In this document: positions 1-11,825 of the stretch, piece after piece
Numbering within the stretch: position 1 is the first letter of the stretch
How the letters are laid out: each line of letters opens with the position of its first letter
Source of the DNA: Desulfocicer vacuolatum DSM 3385
GTDB lineage: Bacteria; Desulfobacterota; Desulfobacteria; Desulfobacterales; Desulfobacteraceae
NCBI RefSeq assembly: GCF_900176365.1
Contig: NZ_FWXY01000001.1
Span: 62,001-126,000, forward strand
DNA length: 64,000 nucleotides
Reading direction: 5' to 3'
Notes under the pieces: generated by a model
The model's database searches: none
The model's input: only the letters and a program-made list of their open reading frames with translations
Told to the model about the DNA's origin: nothing
Made by a program: the position numbers and the translations under genes

Positions 1-3000
1 TTTCCCTTGGTACCCTTGGACACGGAAACATACCCGTCAATCTCTGTGAGTACGCTGGGCTCTTTGGGTTTTCGAACCTCAAACAGTTCGGCCACCCGGG
101 GCAGACCACCGGTAATATCCTTGGTTTTAGTGGTGGCCCGGGGAAGCTTGGCAATGACATCCCCTGCCATGACCTCATCATCATCATCTTTCATGAGAAT
201 GGCGTTCACCGGCAGATAGTACATGACATTGGCCGAGGAACCCGGAAGTTTAATGCCCTTTCCGTCCTTGTCTTTAATGGTGATGCGGGGACGGATATCA
301 GAAGACTTCCCTTCAATGATGGTGCGGGACACCTTACCCGTCACCGGATCAATCTGCTCCTGGACCGTATTTCCCACCTCAATATCGGCATACCGGGCAC
401 GACCGCTCACCTCGGTGATGATGGGTGTTGTAAAAGGATCCCATGAGGCAAGGACATCCCCCACCTCCACGGTTTGACCGTCCGTCACATGGAGATTGGC
501 CCCGTAAATGACATCTTCCTTGGCCCGCTCACGCCCCTCGGGACCGGTGATGGAAAAACCGCCCCCTTTTCTGTTCATGACAATCTGTTCCTGGGTTGCA
601 GTGGTAACGATCTGGATATTTTCATTGAATTTAATGATCCCTGCCACCCTGGCTTTAATTTCAGCCACTTCCACCTTTCGACTGGCAGTACCGCCAATGT
701 GAAAGGTTCGCATGGTAAGCTGGGTTCCCGGCTCTCCAATGGACTGGGCCGCCATGATACCGATGGCCTGGCCAATCTCAACGGTTTTACCGTGGGCAAG
801 GTCCCGACCATAACACTTGGCACATACCCCGTGTCTTGATTTACAGGTAAGTACGGAACGAATTTTCACACTGGTCACACCGGCACTTTCAATGATTTCA
901 ACCAGCTTCTCATCCAGCTCAACCCCTTTATCTGCAAGCAGAGTATTTTTATACGGGTCAATCACCGGGGCCTGGACCACCCTTCCCAAAATTCTCTCCC
1001 CAAGGGTCTGGATGACCTCTCCACCCTCCAGAAGAGACTCCACTTCCACCCCCATCAGGGTACCGCAGTCTTCTTCCATGACGGTACAATCCTGGGCCAC
1101 ATCTGCCAGACGACGGGTGAGATACCCGGAGTTGGCCGTTTTAAGGGCCGTATCGGCAAGCCCCTTACGGGCGCCATGGGTGGAAATAAAATACTGAAGC
1201 ACAGTCAATCCCTCACGGAAACAGGCTGTGATGGGATTCTCAATGATCTCACCCGAAGGTTTGGCCATGAGACCACGCATTCCAGCCAGCTGACGCATCT
1301 GATCCTTGCTGCCCCTGGCACCGGAATCTGCCATCATGTAAACAGCGTTAAGGACATCATCGGATGCATCTTCACCACCGGGATTTTTCATGACAGCCAT
1401 CATGGCATCGGCAATATCATCGGTACTCTTGGCCCAGATATCCACCACTTTGTTATACTTTTCTCCCTGGGTGATGAGACCTTCGGAGTATTGCTGCTTA
1501 ATCCCTTGAACCTGCTCTTCGGACTTTCGGATGATATCCCATTTACCGTCGGGGATAATCATGTCATCAATGCAGATGGACAATCCTCCCAAAGTGGAAT
1601 ACCGATATCCAATATCTTTTAAGCGGTCTGCCAGAATAACCGTTTCTTTAAGACCGATATTTCGATAGGCATAATCCACAAGTCCCCGGACAGCGCCTTT
1701 ATCCATCAGACGATTTAACAACTCAAAGGGAATGGTGATTTTTCTCTCATCCACCCTGAAAATATTAAACCTGCCATTGTATTCCACCACATCGGAATAC
1801 TGGCCTTCCAGCAATCCAAACAGCTGGGTGACCACGATTTCACTGACTTGAAAATAATTTTGAAATTCCTTGCTGGTGAGAATACCGGTCTGGGTGACAG
1901 ACACCGGATTTTCCTCATCCTCGATCTCGTCCAGCACGCCCTGGAATTCCCGGCCCTTTTTCAGTTCACCCAGAACCGCCTGGGCCGTTTCCCGGGTGGA
2001 AAAGCCGAAACAATTCATGGACAGCAGGGTATCTCCGGGAATAATTTCCCACAGTAAAATCCTGCCGGTGGTGGTTTCATGGATAACGCCGTCAATGCGC
2101 ACCTTGATTTTTGCATGGAGATCCAATGCCTTGGAATCAAAGGCAGAACGAACTTCTGCAATACTGGAGAAAAGAACGCCTTCCCCTTTTTTACCGGACG
2201 CTTCCCGGGTCATGTAATAAATACCCAAAACAATATCCTGGGTGGGAACAATCACAGGCTGGCCATTGGCCGGGGAAAGAATGTTATTACTTGCCAGCAT
2301 CATCACCCGGGCTTCCAGGCGGGCCTCCAATGAAAGGGGCACATGCACGGCCATCTGGTCACCGTCAAAGTCGGCGTTAAAAGCGGGGCAAACCAGGGGA
2401 TGAAGCTGAATAGCCTTTCCCTCAATGAGAATGGGTTCAAAGGCCTGGATACCCAGTCGATGCAATGTGGGTGCCCGGTTGAGCATCACCGGATATTCCC
2501 GGACCACATGGTCCAGGGCATCCCACACGGCAATTTCTTCGCGCTCCACCATTTTTTTGGCACTTTTAACGGTGGATACAAGTCCTTTTTTCTCAAGGTA
2601 ATTATAGATAAAAGGCTTAAAAAGCTCCAGGGCCATTTTTTTGGGCAAACCGCACTGGTGCAACCGCAGATCCGGACCCACAGTGATAACGGTACGACCG
2701 GAATAATCCACACGCTTTCCCAGAAGGTTCTGACGGAACCGGCCCTGTTTACCTTTAAGGGTGTCACTCAAGGATTTCAACGGTCTTTTATTGGTACCGG
2801 TGACCACCCTTCCGTGGCGACCATTGTCAAACAGCACATCCACAGATTCCTGGAGCATGCGTTTTTCATTGCGCACAATAATATCCGGCGCATTGAGGTC
2901 CATTAAGCGTTTCAATCGATTGTTTCGATTGATCACCCGCCGATACAGATCATTTAAATCCGAGGTGGCAAACCGCCCGCCTTCCAAAGGCACCAAGGGT

Positions 3001-3752
3001 CTTAAATCCGGCGGCAACACAGGAATGGCCGTCATGATCATGCGGGTGGGGCTCAGCCCGGAATTGAGGAATGCATCCACCACCTTGAGCCGTTTTGACA
3101 TCTTTTGACGTTTGGCAACGGATTTGGTTGTGGCAATCTCTTCTCTGAGTTCATCATACACAGCCTTGAGGTCAATCTCTTCAAGGAGCTTTAAAATGGC
3201 TTCGGCCCCGATGCCCACCTCAAATTCCCCGGGACCAAACACTTCCATGGCCTCATGGTATTTCTCATCCGACAGCAGCTGATACTTGGAAAGCTCAGTT
3301 TCACCGGGGTCAATGACCACATAGGAATCAAAATAGAGCACTTTCTCAAGATTTTTAAGGGTCAAATCCAGCACATTACCGATTTTGCTGGGAAGACTCT
3401 TTAAAAACCAGATATGGGACACCGGACAGGCCAGTTCTATGTGGGCCATGCGTTCCCGGCGCACCTTGGATTGAATTACCTCCACGCCGCATTTTTCACA
3501 CACCACCCCACGATGCTTCATGCGTTTGTACTTACCGCAGTTGCACTCATAATCCTTGGTGGGGCCAAATACCTTGGCACAGAAAAGACCGTCACGTTCC
3601 GGCTTGAACGTTCTGTAATTGATGGTTTCGGGTTTTTTTATTTCACCATGGGACCACTCTCTGACCTGGTCAGAAGAAGCAAGGCCTATCTGGACACCTT
3701 TATACATCTTGGGATCTTTTGGCTTGGCAAAGAAATCGTATATGGTTTCCAA
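1..3752 (-). CDS. rpoC: DNA-directed RNA polymerase subunit beta', 3' end cut by window
   Basis: Catalytic beta' subunit of RNA polymerase. About 1250 residues are visible; the C-terminus lies beyond the left edge. The gene starts with TTG at 3750-3752 (reads [11 protein letters not shown]), eight bases after the rpoB stop at 3763, with GGAG six bases ahead. The N-terminal zinc finger [20 protein letters not shown] is readable near residue 70. The metal-binding active-site motif [12 protein letters not shown] is encoded at about 2343-2377, near residue 458, as in the E. coli protein. Last visible gene of the rplKAJL-rpoBC operon, and translation is probably coupled to rpoB. The start codon is inferred from the ribosome binding site and the family N-terminus. 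Confidence 0.97.
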   Translation of the reverse strand, partial: METIYDFFAKPKDPKMYKGVQIGLASSDQVREWSHGEIKKPETINYRTFKPERDGLFCAKVFGPTKDYECNCGKYKRMKHRGVVCEKCGVEVIQSKVRRERMAHIELACPVSHIWFLKSLPSKIGNVLDLTLKNLEKVLYFDSYVVIDPGETELSKYQLLSDEKYHEAMEVFGPGEFEVGIGAEAILKLLEEIDLKAVYDELREEIATTKSVAKRQKMSKRLKVVDAFLNSGLSPTRMIMTAIPVLPPDLRPLVPLEGGRFATSDLNDLYRRVINRNNRLKRLMDLNAPDIIVRNEKRMLQESVDVLFDNGRHGRVVTGTNKRPLKSLSDTLKGKQGRFRQNLLGKRVDYSGRTVITVGPDLRLHQCGLPKKMALELFKPFIYNYLEKKGLVSTVKSAKKMVEREEIAVWDALDHVVREYPVMLNRAPTLHRLGIQAFEPILIEGKAIQLHPLVCPAFNADFDGDQMAVHVPLSLEARLEARVMMLASNNILSPANGQPVIVPTQDIVLGIYYMTREASGKKGEGVLFSSIAEVRSAFDSKALDLHAKIKVRIDGVIHETTTGRILLWEIIPGDTLLSMNCFGFSTRETAQAVLGELKKGREFQGVLDEIEDEENPVSVTQTGILTSKEFQNYFQVSEIVVTQLFGLLEGQYSDVVEYNGRFNIFRVDERKITIPFELLNRLMDKGAVRGLVDYAYRNIGLKETVILADRLKDIGYRYSTLGGLSICIDDMIIPDGKWDIIRKSEEQVQGIKQQYSEGLITQGEKYNKVVDIWAKSTDDIADAMMAVMKNPGGEDASDDVLNAVYMMADSGARGSKDQMRQLAGMRGLMAKPSGEIIENPITACFREGLTVLQYFISTHGARKGLADTALKTANSGYLTRRLADVAQDCTVMEEDCGTLMGVEVESLLEGGEVIQTLGERILGRVVQAPVIDPYKNTLLADKGVELDEKLVEIIESAGVTSVKIRSVLTCKSRHGVCAKCYGRDLAHGKTVEIGQAIGIMAAQSIGEPGTQLTMRTFHIGGTASRKVEVAEIKARVAGIIKFNENIQIVTTATQEQIVMNRKGGGFSITGPEGRERAKEDVIYGANLHVTDGQTVEVGDVLASWDPFTTPIITEVSGRARYADIEVGNTVQEQIDPVTGKVSRTIIEGKSSDIRPRITIKDKDGKGIKLPGSSANVMYYLPVNAILMKDDDDEVMAGDVIAKLPRATTKTKDITGGLPRVAELFEVRKPKEPSVLTEIDGYVSVSKGTKG

Positions 3753-3762
3753 TATCTTCTCC

Positions 3763-6700
3763 TTAATTCTTTCCTTCAATAAGATTTATATCCAGTCCCA
3801 GGCTCTGAAGCTCCTTGGTCAACACCCTGAAAGATTCGGGCATCCCAGGTTCAAGCACATTCTGACCCTTGACAATTTTCTCGTACATGCGGGTTCGACC
3901 GGTCATGTCATCGGATTTTACTGTGATAAATTCCTGGAGGGCATGGGCCGCCCCATAGGCCTCCATGGCCCACACTTCCATCTCTCCCAGTCGCTGTCCG
4001 CCAAACTGGGCTTTACCGCCCAGGGGCTGTTGGGTGACCAGGGAGTAGGGGCCGATGGAGCGGGCATGGAGTTTGTCATCCACCAGATGATGGAGCTTGA
4101 GCATATACATGATACCCACGGTGATGGGCTTGTCAAAGGGCTCACCCGTACGTCCGTCATAGAGAATTGATTGACCTGACGGATGAAGACCGGCAAAGGA
4201 GATAAGCGATTTAATCTCTTCTTCCGAGGCCCCGTCAAAAACCGGTGTGGCCATGTGAACGCCATTTTTATAATAATTGGAAAACAGCGTCAATGCCATT
4301 TCATCCATCTGATCCACGGTTTCAATGAACTTTTTCTCATCTTCATTTACCAGTGGCGGCATGGGTTCACCCAGGGTGTAGTGCGCCTCAAAATCAAAAT
4401 CTTTCACATCTTCCACACCGGTGATTTTCTTTTTCAACGGCGGCGTGGTGAAAATGCGTTTCAATCTTTCCTTGAGCTCATCATGTTTTTTCTCCTCCAT
4501 GAGATCTTCAATCTGACGTCCAAGGCCCCTGGCGGCACATCCAAGATGAATCTCAAGGATCTGCCCAACGTTCATTCGGGAGGGAACACCAAGGGGGTTG
4601 AGCACCATATCCACGGTGCGGCCGTCTTCAAAGTAAGGCAGATCTTCCACAGGAAGAATTCTTGACACAACACCCTTGTTTCCATGGCGGCCTGCCATCT
4701 TATCACCCACAGAAAGCACCCGTTTCATGGCAACATTGATCTTGATGAGTTTTAAAACACCCGGGGGCAGATCATCGCCTTTTTCAAACCGATTCACCTG
4801 GCGGTTAAAATGATCCCTTGAATCCTGAATCTGCTTTTCCGCCCGCTCCAAAATGGTCTGTGCCATCTCGGTGACATCGGGGTCATCAACGGCCAGAGCC
4901 ATGAGATCCGAAACAGACATTCCGTTCAATGTACCGGACAACACCGGTGTGCCCGAAGGAATAAGTACCTTTTTCCCCCGCTTCAAGTGGGTGGAAGTGG
5001 TGTGACCGGAAAGAATGCTTTCAAGCCGCTCCCATACATATTCAGTGATGATGTTGATCTCATCATCTCGATTTTTTTCCAGGGTTTCAATCTCGTGGTC
5101 TTCGATGTTCCGGGTACGATCATCCTTGGCCATGCCCCGGCGGGAAAAGACTTTGGCATCAATGACAATCCCCTCCACACCCGGCGGCACCCGCAGGGAT
5201 GTATCTTTCACATCCCCTGCTTTCTCACCAAAAATTGCCCGTAGCAGTTTCTCCTCCGGTGAAAGCTGGGTTTCCCCCTTGGGGGTTACCTTGCCCACCA
5301 GAATATCACCGGGCTTTACCTCGGCACCCAAACGGATAATACCGCTTTCATCCAGATCTTTCAGGGCATCTTCACCCACATTGGGAATATCCCGGGTGAT
5401 CTCCTCCTTGCCCAGCTTGGTATCCCTTGCCACCACTTCAAATTCTTCAATGTGCACAGAAGTGTAAACAGCATCTTTTACCAGGCGTTCACTGACCAGA
5501 ATGGAATCCTCATAATTATAGCCGCCCCAGGGCATGAAGGCCACCACCACATTTTTACCCAGTGCCAGCTCTCCAAGATTGGTGGAGGGACCGTCGGCAA
5601 TTACCTGGTTTTTCTTTACCTTTTCTCCCTTTTGTACAATGGGACGATGATTAAAGCAGGTATTTTGGTTGGATCGAACAAACTTGGAACAGGTATAGAT
5701 GGAAACAAGGCTGGATGCATCCTTGTCCTTGGTGTCGATATTTTTAATGACAATGCGTTTGGCATCCACATCCACCACTTCACCGGCTTCATCGGCAACA
5801 ATGGACACACCGGAATCCCTGGCAACAACCCCTTCAATGCCGGTGCCCACCAGGGGCGCCTCACTGCGAATCAAAGGCACTGCCTGGCGCTGCATGTTAG
5901 ACCCCATGAGTGCCCGGTTGGCATCATCATTTTCAAGAAAAGGAATAAGAGAGGCAGACACTGAAACCAACTGGTTGGGAGAAACATCCATGAACTGAAT
6001 TTCATTTTTATCCACCATTTCAAAGTTACCCTCCACCCGGCAGGTGACATGATCCCTTAAGAATCGACCGTCCTGATCAATGACGGCATTGGCCTGGGCA
6101 ATGGGATGCTGCTTTTCTTCAAAGGCGGACAGATGCCTGATCTCCCGGGTGGCACTTCCGTCACCGGCGATGCGGTAAGGGGTTTCCACAAACCCAAACT
6201 GATTCACCCGGGCATAGGTACAAAGGGAAACAATGAGACCAATATTGGGTCCTTCCGGGGTTTCAATGGGACAAATTCGTCCATAATGGGAAGGGTGCAC
6301 ATCCCTGACTTCAAAACCTGCCCGCTCCCGGGTCAAACCACCCGGTCCCAGGGCACTGAGACGACGTTTATGGGTGGTTTCGGAAAGGGGATTGGTCTGA
6401 TCCATGAACTGGGACAGCTGACTGGTACCAAAAAACTCACGCACAACCGCTGATACGGGCTTTGGATTCACCAGATCATGGGGCATCATGGCATCCACTT
6501 CCTGCATGCTCATGCGCTCTTTAATGGCCCGTTCCATGCGTACCAGGCCGATGCGGTACTGATTTTCAAGCAATTCACCCACAGCCCGTACCCGCCGATT
6601 CCCAAGGTGATCAATATCATCCACGGCCCCCTGGGTATCCTTTAGTTCGGCAAGGGTGTATGCAGTGAGCAAAATATCTTCTTTTCTTAAGGTCTTCACC

Positions 6701-7968
6701 TGAATACCGGTGTTCACCCCCAACCGGTGATTCATTTTCAAGCGTCCCACATCGGAGAGATCATAGTAGGCAGACTTGAAAAACAGATGATCAATGAAAT
6801 CCTGGGCCACTTCGGGCGTGGCAGGATTTCCCGGTCTAAGACGTCGGTAAATCTCTATCAGTGCTTCGGAACGCGAGGTGATCTTGTCAACGGACAGGGT
6901 TTTTCGCATGGAATCAGAACTATAAGAATCCACGTAAAGAACCCGAAAGGTGTCCCGGCCCAGCTCCACGATCTTATCAAGGAGCTCCTGGTCTATGAGA
7001 TCCCCGGCATGGACAACTACCTCATCGGTCATGGGGTCCACAATGGCCTCGGCAAAACCCTTGCCATAGAGCTCTTCCGGGGCAATGGGGATGTACTCAA
7101 GCCCGGCTGCCTGGAGTTGCTTCAGGCTTCGCTGGGTAAAAAGCCGCCCTTTTTTAACTGCCACATCATCGGTTCCAGGCAAAATAACATCATAGCTGGC
7201 CCGCTGACGCTTCAAATGCTTGGGAATGAACTCTTTGAAAAAGAGACCGTCCTTGAGAACAATTCTCTCTTTTTCATAAAAAAAGCTTAAAATATCTTCA
7301 TTGGTATACCCAAAAGCTTTAAATAGAATGGTCACGGGAAATTTTCGACGGCGGTCAATGCGGATATTGACAATATCCTTGGGGTCAATCTCCATGTCAA
7401 TCCAGGAACCCCGCACTGGGATAATCCGTGCCGTATAAACAATTTTACCCGACGAATGATTTTTCCCTTTGTCGTGATCAAAAAAAACACCGGAAGATCT
7501 GTGAAGCTGACTGACAACAGCGCGCTCTGTTCCGTTGATGATAAAGGTTCCACGTCGGGTCATCAACGGGATGGTTCCAAAGTATATTTCCTGCTCTTTG
7601 ATGTCCCGGATGGTGGTAACACCCGCATCTTTGTCAACATCATATACAGCAAGTCTAACCCGAATATTCACGGGAATTTCATAGGTCATGCCCCGGCTGA
7701 TACATTCCTGGATGGAATGTTTTATCTCACCAAAGGAATAGGACACATATTCAAGGGAAGACGTTCCGGTAAAGTCCTTAATGGGAAAAACGGATTTAAA
7801 AACCGAATGTATTCCTGTGTCCTCTCTGTTTTCAGGAAGGACATCTCTTTGTAGAAATCGCTCAAAGGAGGTGCGCTGCATTCCGATGAGATCCGGAATT
7901 TCAACAACCCTGCTCTTACTTCCAAACTCTTTTCTGATGCGCTTGTGTGCCAGAAGGCTCCCGGTCAT
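3763..7968 (-). CDS. rpoB: DNA-directed RNA polymerase subunit beta
   Basis: Beta subunit of RNA polymerase, 1401 residues from the chosen ATG ([16 protein letters not shown]). A longer reading frame extends to 8052, but the ATG at 7966-7968 has a good ribosome binding site (TTGGAG, six bases upstream) and matches family N-termini. The rifampicin region [18 protein letters not shown] lies near residues 511-528, followed by [14 protein letters not shown]. The C-terminal [16 protein letters not shown] motif is present. Slightly longer than the 1342-residue E. coli protein. It lies between rplL and rpoC in the standard operon. Residues of the rifampicin cluster look wild type (Q-D-H-R-S-L pattern intact). 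Confidence 0.98.
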   Translation of the reverse strand: MTGSLLAHKRIRKEFGSKSRVVEIPDLIGMQRTSFERFLQRDVLPENREDTGIHSVFKSVFPIKDFTGTSSLEYVSYSFGEIKHSIQECISRGMTYEIPVNIRVRLAVYDVDKDAGVTTIRDIKEQEIYFGTIPLMTRRGTFIINGTERAVVSQLHRSSGVFFDHDKGKNHSSGKIVYTARIIPVRGSWIDMEIDPKDIVNIRIDRRRKFPVTILFKAFGYTNEDILSFFYEKERIVLKDGLFFKEFIPKHLKRQRASYDVILPGTDDVAVKKGRLFTQRSLKQLQAAGLEYIPIAPEELYGKGFAEAIVDPMTDEVVVHAGDLIDQELLDKIVELGRDTFRVLYVDSYSSDSMRKTLSVDKITSRSEALIEIYRRLRPGNPATPEVAQDFIDHLFFKSAYYDLSDVGRLKMNHRLGVNTGIQVKTLRKEDILLTAYTLAELKDTQGAVDDIDHLGNRRVRAVGELLENQYRIGLVRMERAIKERMSMQEVDAMMPHDLVNPKPVSAVVREFFGTSQLSQFMDQTNPLSETTHKRRLSALGPGGLTRERAGFEVRDVHPSHYGRICPIETPEGPNIGLIVSLCTYARVNQFGFVETPYRIAGDGSATREIRHLSAFEEKQHPIAQANAVIDQDGRFLRDHVTCRVEGNFEMVDKNEIQFMDVSPNQLVSVSASLIPFLENDDANRALMGSNMQRQAVPLIRSEAPLVGTGIEGVVARDSGVSIVADEAGEVVDVDAKRIVIKNIDTKDKDASSLVSIYTCSKFVRSNQNTCFNHRPIVQKGEKVKKNQVIADGPSTNLGELALGKNVVVAFMPWGGYNYEDSILVSERLVKDAVYTSVHIEEFEVVARDTKLGKEEITRDIPNVGEDALKDLDESGIIRLGAEVKPGDILVGKVTPKGETQLSPEEKLLRAIFGEKAGDVKDTSLRVPPGVEGIVIDAKVFSRRGMAKDDRTRNIEDHEIETLEKNRDDEINIITEYVWERLESILSGHTTSTHLKRGKKVLIPSGTPVLSGTLNGMSVSDLMALAVDDPDVTEMAQTILERAEKQIQDSRDHFNRQVNRFEKGDDLPPGVLKLIKINVAMKRVLSVGDKMAGRHGNKGVVSRILPVEDLPYFEDGRTVDMVLNPLGVPSRMNVGQILEIHLGCAARGLGRQIEDLMEEKKHDELKERLKRIFTTPPLKKKITGVEDVKDFDFEAHYTLGEPMPPLVNEDEKKFIETVDQMDEMALTLFSNYYKNGVHMATPVFDGASEEEIKSLISFAGLHPSGQSILYDGRTGEPFDKPITVGIMYMLKLHHLVDDKLHARSIGPYSLVTQQPLGGKAQFGGQRLGEMEVWAMEAYGAAHALQEFITVKSDDMTGRTRMYEKIVKGQNVLEPGMPESFRVLTKELQSLGLDINLIEGKN

Positions 7969-8004
7969 GGTATCTCCAAATAATGGTTTATTATAACCGT
8001 GAAA

Positions 8005-8037
8005 GCGGAGACAGAGTCCATAAGACCTTGCCTCCGC
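8005..8037 (-). other. Hairpin in the rplL-rpoB spacer
   Basis: In the 120-base spacer between rplL and rpoB, GCGGAG (8005-8010) can pair with CTCCGC (8032-8037). In the minus-strand transcript this gives a 6-bp stem with a long loop 37 bases before the rpoB start. In E. coli the same spacer holds an attenuator and an RNase III processing site, so a processing or attenuation role is plausible. No T-run follows. Function is inferred. Confidence 0.35.
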
Positions 8038-8090
8038 ATCGTGTGAGTGCAAATAACAATTTTTTTCAGATACTTACATAACAGGCTTTT

Positions 8091-8474
8091 TTATTTAACA
8101 GTTACCTGTGCACCAGCACCCTCAAGTTGTTCTTTAATTTTTTCAGCGTCTTCTTTGGCAATACCCTCTTTCACAGGTTTAGGAGCACCGTCAACCAGGG
8201 CTTTGGCCTCTTTCAGACCCAGACCGGTGATGGCACGAACCTCTTTAATGACACCGATTTTCTTGTCACCGGCAGCTTCAAGAATAACATCAAACTCAGT
8301 CTGCTCAGCAGCAGCGGCACCGTCACCGCCTGCAGGAGCAGCCATGGCCATGGCCACGGGGGCAGCAGCAGAAACACCGAATTTTTCTTCCAGTTCTTTT
8401 ACCAGCTCAGAAAGCTCAAGAACGCTCATGTTTGCTATGAATTCTACAACATCTTCTTTGGTTACATCACCCAT
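8091..8474 (-). CDS. rplL: 50S ribosomal protein L7/L12
   Basis: Stalk protein that recruits translation GTPases to the ribosome; 127 residues. It has the N-terminal dimerisation helix ([20 protein letters not shown]), an Ala/Gly-rich hinge (about residues 38-58) and the conserved C-terminal domain with [20 protein letters not shown]. The ATG is preceded by AAGGAG with ideal spacing. It follows rplJ by 67 bases, and the two proteins form the L10(L12)n stalk. Normal length for the family. Confidence 0.98.
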   Translation of the reverse strand: MGDVTKEDVVEFIANMSVLELSELVKELEEKFGVSAAAPVAMAMAAPAGGDGAAAAEQTEFDVILEAAGDKKIGVIKEVRAITGLGLKEAKALVDGAPKPVKEGIAKEDAEKIKEQLEGAGAQVTVK

Positions 8475-8541
8475 TGTTTATCTCCTTAAACGCACAAGGC
8501 GCATTTTAACATATATATATTTTCAAAAATTAAATAAATTT

Positions 8542-9063
8542 TTAAGCAGCTTCTTTCTGATCTTTGATGGCATTCATAACATTCACCAATGCCGTGGGAA
8601 CGCCATTGAGGACGCGAACCATGGACGTTGGAACCGCATTCATGGCAGACAGAACCTGGGCAAGCAGGACTTCCCTTGAAGGCATGGTGGCCAGGGCTTT
8701 AATTTCATCCATGGACAATGCCTTGCCATTCATGGCAGCGGTCTTAATCTCAAGCTTGTCATTGTCCTTGGCAAATTTAACCAGAACCTTTGCAGGCGCA
8801 ACAGGATCATCCTTGCTGGTGATTATCGCATTGGGACCTTTGAAAGCATCATCAATTACAGAGACATCCGTCCCTTTGGCTGCCATGGAGAGCAATGTAT
8901 TTTTAACAACCTCCATACTGGCACCTTCTTTACGAAGCTCAGCCCGCAATGTTGTCATGGACTCAACATCCAAGCCCTTGTAATCAACAAGCACTGTGAT
9001 CTGGGACTCTGCCAGTCTGGCATTCAAGTCCGCAACCAATTCTTTTTTTTCAGATAAGTTCAA
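8542..9063 (-). CDS. rplJ: 50S ribosomal protein L10
   Basis: Base of the ribosomal stalk; it binds 23S rRNA and L7/L12 dimers. 173 residues, typical length. The N-terminal half (MNLSEKKELVADLNARLAES, VLVDYKGLDV) matches the L10 family, and the C-terminal helix that carries L12 is present (MVRVLNGVPTALVNVMNAI). The best start is a TTG at 9061-9063 with AAGGAGG about ten bases upstream. It is preceded by a leader that looks like the L10 autoregulatory element. Co-transcribed with rplL. Confidence 0.97.
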   Translation of the reverse strand: MNLSEKKELVADLNARLAESQITVLVDYKGLDVESMTTLRAELRKEGASMEVVKNTLLSMAAKGTDVSVIDDAFKGPNAIITSKDDPVAPAKVLVKFAKDNDKLEIKTAAMNGKALSMDEIKALATMPSREVLLAQVLSAMNAVPTSMVRVLNGVPTALVNVMNAIKDQKEAA

Positions 9064-9124
9064 TATTCAAACACCTCCTTCCCATATATTAATTTTTCAG
9101 AGGTGCCAACTGTGCCAAAACATA

Positions 9125-9204
9125 ACGCTGTCTCGGCAGGCCGGCATCGCCGATTAGACATAAAGCAAGGCTTTATGCACCTACTGTCTTGGACAGGCAA
9201 ACAG
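9125..9204 (-). promoter_or_regulatory. L10 leader, ribosomal protein autoregulatory element
   Basis: On the minus strand, 60-140 bases ahead of rplJ, the transcript contains the segment GCCTGTCCAAGACAGTAGGT and a later partner GCCTGCCGAGACAGCG, separated by a stem formed by GCATAAAGC and GCTTTATG. The paired CCAAGACAGTAGGTG / CCTGCCGAGACAGC arrangement is characteristic of the L10-binding leader, where L10(L12)n represses its own mRNA. A covariance model was not run; the assignment rests on the motif and its position. Confidence 0.75.
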
Positions 9205-9236
9205 TAATCTATATTATTATTAAAGCACAAAAAAAA

Positions 9237-9929
9237 TTATTTAATTAAAAGAGGATCAATCTTGATACCGGGCCCCATGGTGGTGGAAACGGTAATCCCC
9301 TGAACATAAGTTCCTTTGCTGGCTGCGGGCTTCAGAGCAACGACTTTATTAATAAAGGCCCTGATATTTTCCACCAGTTTTTCAACACCAAAGGAGGCTT
9401 TTCCCACAGGAGCATGGACAATCCCGGCCTTTTCAACCCTGAAATCAATTTTACCGGCTTTAAGCTCATCAATGGCACGGGCAACCTCAAAGGTAACAGT
9501 ACCGGTCTTGGCATTGGGCATTAAGCCCCTTGGTCCGAGTACACGGCCAAGCTTACCAACGGTACCCATCATGTCCGGTGTGGCAATGGCACGGTCAAAA
9601 CCGAACCATCCCGCTTTAATTTTCTCCACAATTTCATCGTTGGCAATGAAATCTGCACCCGCATCAAGGGCCTCTTTCTCTTTTTCACCCTTGGCGAACA
9701 CCAGGACCTTCACTTCCTTACCCAGACCATTGGGAAGAACCACGGTCCCTCGAACCATCTGATCTGCGTGCCTTGGATCAACACCGAGTTTAACAGCAAC
9801 ATCAACAGTTTCGTCAAATTTTGCAAAGGATGAAGAGAGTGAGATCTCTATAGCTTTATCAAAATCGTATCGCGCTTGCCTGTCGATCTTTTTAACAATT
9901 TCTGTATATTTCTTACCATGCTTAGGCAT
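9237..9929 (-). CDS. rplA: 50S ribosomal protein L1
   Basis: L1 stalk protein of the large subunit, which also represses its own operon in other bacteria; 230 residues, typical. Signatures include [20 protein letters not shown] and [25 protein letters not shown] lies upstream of the ATG at 9927-9929. It sits 27 bases after rplK, as in the conserved rplKA pair. Confidence 0.98.
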   Translation of the reverse strand: MPKHGKKYTEIVKKIDRQARYDFDKAIEISLSSSFAKFDETVDVAVKLGVDPRHADQMVRGTVVLPNGLGKEVKVLVFAKGEKEKEALDAGADFIANDEIVEKIKAGWFGFDRAIATPDMMGTVGKLGRVLGPRGLMPNAKTGTVTFEVARAIDELKAGKIDFRVEKAGIVHAPVGKASFGVEKLVENIRAFINKVVALKPAASKGTYVQGITVSTTMGPGIKIDPLLIK

Positions 9930-9956
9930 CTTGTATCACTCACTCCTTAATAACAG

Positions 9957-10379
9957 TTAAACAACCTCTATCCCCATGCTTCTGGCGGTTCCTGCAATGA
10001 TATTAACGGCAGCGTCCACATCATTGGCATTCAAATCTTCCATTTTTATATTTGCAATCTCCACCAACTGATCCCGGGAGACTTTTCCCACCTTATTACG
10101 ATTGGGTTCACCAGAGCCCTTGGCAATATTGGCAGCCTTTCTAAGCAGCATGGAAGCCGGAGGGGTTTTTGTTATAAAGGAAAATGTTCGATCCTGAAAA
10201 ACAGTAATAACCACCGGAATAATTGAGCCGGCATCGTTGGCAGTCCGGGCATTAAAGGCCTTGCAAAAGTCCATTATATTCACACCATGCTGACCCAGGG
10301 CCGGGCCAATTGGCGGAGAGGGATTGGCTTTACCTGCCGCGACCTGAAGTTTAATCTGCGCCATCACTTTTTTTGCCAT
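9957..10379 (-). CDS. rplK: 50S ribosomal protein L11
   Basis: L11 of the GTPase-associated centre, needed for RelA activation in stringent control; 140 residues. It begins [20 protein letters not shown], followed by [24 protein letters not shown] further upstream (10397) is in frame, but that codon overlaps the AGGAG Shine-Dalgarno sequence serving the ATG at 10377-10379, so the shorter form is chosen. First gene of the rplKA pair. It is separated from nusG by a spacer largely filled by a repeat element. Confidence 0.97.
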   Translation of the reverse strand: MAKKVMAQIKLQVAAGKANPSPPIGPALGQHGVNIMDFCKAFNARTANDAGSIIPVVITVFQDRTFSFITKTPPASMLLRKAANIAKGSGEPNRNKVGKVSRDQLVEIANIKMEDLNANDVDAAVNIIAGTARSMGIEVV

Positions 10380-10420
10380 CTTCTTTACTCCTGACACACG
10401 CTTTAATGTTTCTAAATTTT

Positions 10421-10508
10421 GTAAGAAAAACCCGTGCGAGCCACTGGTTTTTCAAGCTTTGTTGGGGGTGGACCGAGCTCAGAACAAGATCCGCCCGTGG
10501 CGGTTATA
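10421..10508 (-). repeat. Dispersed two-hairpin intergenic repeat, copy 1
   Basis: Fills the nusG-rplK spacer and begins at the nusG stop codon. In unit orientation it reads TATAACCGCCACGGGCGGAT, then a GC-rich imperfect hairpin, the conserved linker CAACAAAGCTTGAA, and a second hairpin (arms GAAAAACC and GGTTTTTC at 10425-10432 and 10446-10453). The same layout recurs near 23272, 23834, 23919, 39400 and 54180. An insertion inside an essential ribosomal operon must be compatible with read-through or an internal promoter. Confidence 0.75.
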
Positions 10509-11034
10509 TCTTTGTCACCTGGACAAAATCCAGCTCCACAGGTGTTGCCCTGCCGAAAATACTGACAAGCACTTTCACTTTGCCTTTTTCCGGATTCACT
10601 TCTTCCACAGTTCCGTTAAAATTCACGAAAGGACCGTCAGTCACCCGGACATCATCTCCAATTTCGAAAAAATACTTAGGCTGGGGCTTGGACTTCCCAA
10701 GCTCCATGCGCTGGATAATATCCGCAGCTTCTTTTTCACTGATGGGCGCAGGTCTGTTTTTGCCCCCAAGGAACCCGGTCACTTTGGCCGTGGATGTAAC
10801 GATATGCCACGTTTCATCATTGAGCTCCATGTTCACCAGAATATATCCCGGATAAAATTTCCGTGAAGATTCCTTTTTTTTGCCGTTGACAAGTTCAACC
10901 ACATGTTCGGTGGGAACCAGAACTTCACCAAACTTATCAGAACATCTTGCGTTCTTAATCTGGTCTTCCAGTGCCAGTTTCACCTTTTGCTCATAGCCTG
11001 AATACACATGAACCACATACCATTTGAGAGACAA
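10504..11034 (-). CDS. nusG: Transcription termination/antitermination protein NusG
   Basis: RNA polymerase elongation factor that links polymerase to Rho or the ribosome; 176 residues. It has the N-terminal NGN domain ([34 protein letters not shown]) and the C-terminal KOW domain ([20 protein letters not shown]). The frame opens at 11040, but the TTG at 11032-11034 sits six bases after GGGAG and gives the usual family N-terminus, so it is preferred. It lies directly downstream of secE (14 bases). Confidence 0.96.
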   Translation of the reverse strand: MSLKWYVVHVYSGYEQKVKLALEDQIKNARCSDKFGEVLVPTEHVVELVNGKKKESSRKFYPGYILVNMELNDETWHIVTSTAKVTGFLGGKNRPAPISEKEAADIIQRMELGKSKPQPKYFFEIGDDVRVTDGPFVNFNGTVEEVNPEKGKVKVLVSIFGRATPVELDFVQVTKI

Positions 11035-11048
11035 TTTCAACTCCCTTT

Positions 11049-11408
11049 TTATGCCAGAACAATTTGAACAAGCTTGGACAAGCTGATATCCACCAACCCG
11101 AGAAACGCACCAAGAATAAAGACCAGAATAATAACCACAAGGGTGGAACCCGCTGTCTGCTTACGCGAGGGCCATGTTACTTTTTTCAACTCCACACGGA
11201 CTTCCCTTAAAAATTCCAGCCCCTTTTGAATAAAATTGGGATCAGAAGGAACCACAGGCGCCGCTGCCGGTCGATTTTCCCCACGTTTCTGGCCCGCTTT
11301 GACAGAAGAAGCTGCCGGACTGTTTTTTTCGTTGACTGACACCCCTGAAGATGCCTCACGTTTTCGAGTCTTGTCCGATGATACTTTCTTTTTCTGTAAC
11401 CGTGCCAT
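11049..11408 (-). CDS. secE: Preprotein translocase subunit SecE
   Basis: Small integral membrane subunit of the SecYEG channel; 119 residues from the ATG at 11406-11408 ([20 protein letters not shown]) with AGGAG upstream. A low-complexity basic N-terminal extension of about 65 residues precedes the conserved core [20 protein letters not shown] and a single membrane helix ([20 protein letters not shown]). The conserved KKVTWP motif makes the assignment secure. The long charged N-terminus is common outside enterics. Position before nusG is conserved. Confidence 0.96.
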   Translation of the reverse strand: MARLQKKKVSSDKTRKREASSGVSVNEKNSPAASSVKAGQKRGENRPAAAPVVPSDPNFIQKGLEFLREVRVELKKVTWPSRKQTAGSTLVVIILVFILGAFLGLVDISLSKLVQIVLA

Positions 11409-11505
11409 GCCACTCCTGTCGAATACAACCGCCATCTTTATGCTTACAAAGCAGCGTATTTCCTATCTTAAAATTTTACACAAAATCATTATCCACAAAC
11501 AAAAA

Positions 11506-11582
11506 TGGCAGGTCAGGAGGGACTCGAACCCCCAGCATCCGGATTTGGAGTCCGGCGCTCTACCAATTAGAGCTACTGACCT
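11506..11582 (-). tRNA. tRNA-Trp (CCA anticodon)
   Basis: Complete cloverleaf on the minus strand: acceptor AGGTCAG/CTGACCT, D-arm GCTCTAATTGGTAGAGC, anticodon stem CCGGA/TCCGG with loop CTCCAAA (anticodon CCA), and T-arm with GGTTCGAGTCC. The 3' CCA is encoded. It lies between rpmG and secE, the same place as in many proteobacterial tufB-secE regions. Confidence 0.98.
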
Positions 11583-11637
11583 GCATTCACAAACATAACT
11601 GGATAATCAACTCAATTCTACAATATCAATGCACAGC

Positions 11638-11790
11638 CTACTTTGTTTCCTTGTGCAGAACATGTTTTTTGCAGAATCGACAATACTTCTCAAATTCAAG
11701 CTTATCCGGTGTGGTTCGTTTGTTTTTCGTCGTTGTGTAGTTCTTTCGCTTACATTCAGTACATGAAAGCGTAATATTTACTCTTGCCAC
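11638..11790 (-). CDS. rpmG: 50S ribosomal protein L33
   Basis: Small large-subunit protein of 50 residues that starts with GTG (11788-11790) and has GGGAG six bases upstream. It reads [20 protein letters not shown] and ends HVLHKETK. Two CxxC pairs (CTEC and CRFC) form the zinc-ribbon version of L33. It lies between tuf and tRNA-Trp, the usual place in this operon type. The zinc-binding form can be exchanged for Cys-free paralogues in some bacteria; none is visible here. Confidence 0.95.
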   Translation of the reverse strand: MARVNITLSCTECKRKNYTTTKNKRTTPDKLEFEKYCRFCKKHVLHKETK

Positions 11791-11825
11791 AAGAAACTCC
11801 CTTAGATTCTATTCGATAGTTAGAG

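Noticed and set aside
474-839. Plus-strand ORF opposite rpoC
   Set aside because: Shadow frame of rpoC; no ribosome binding site or family features.
2343-2906. 187-codon plus ORF opposite rpoC
   Set aside because: Runs antisense to the conserved active-site region of rpoC and has no recognisable family motifs.
8047-8679. 210-codon plus ORF across rplL
   Set aside because: Antisense of rplL/rplJ; low-complexity Ala/Ser product from opposite strand of a ribosomal gene.
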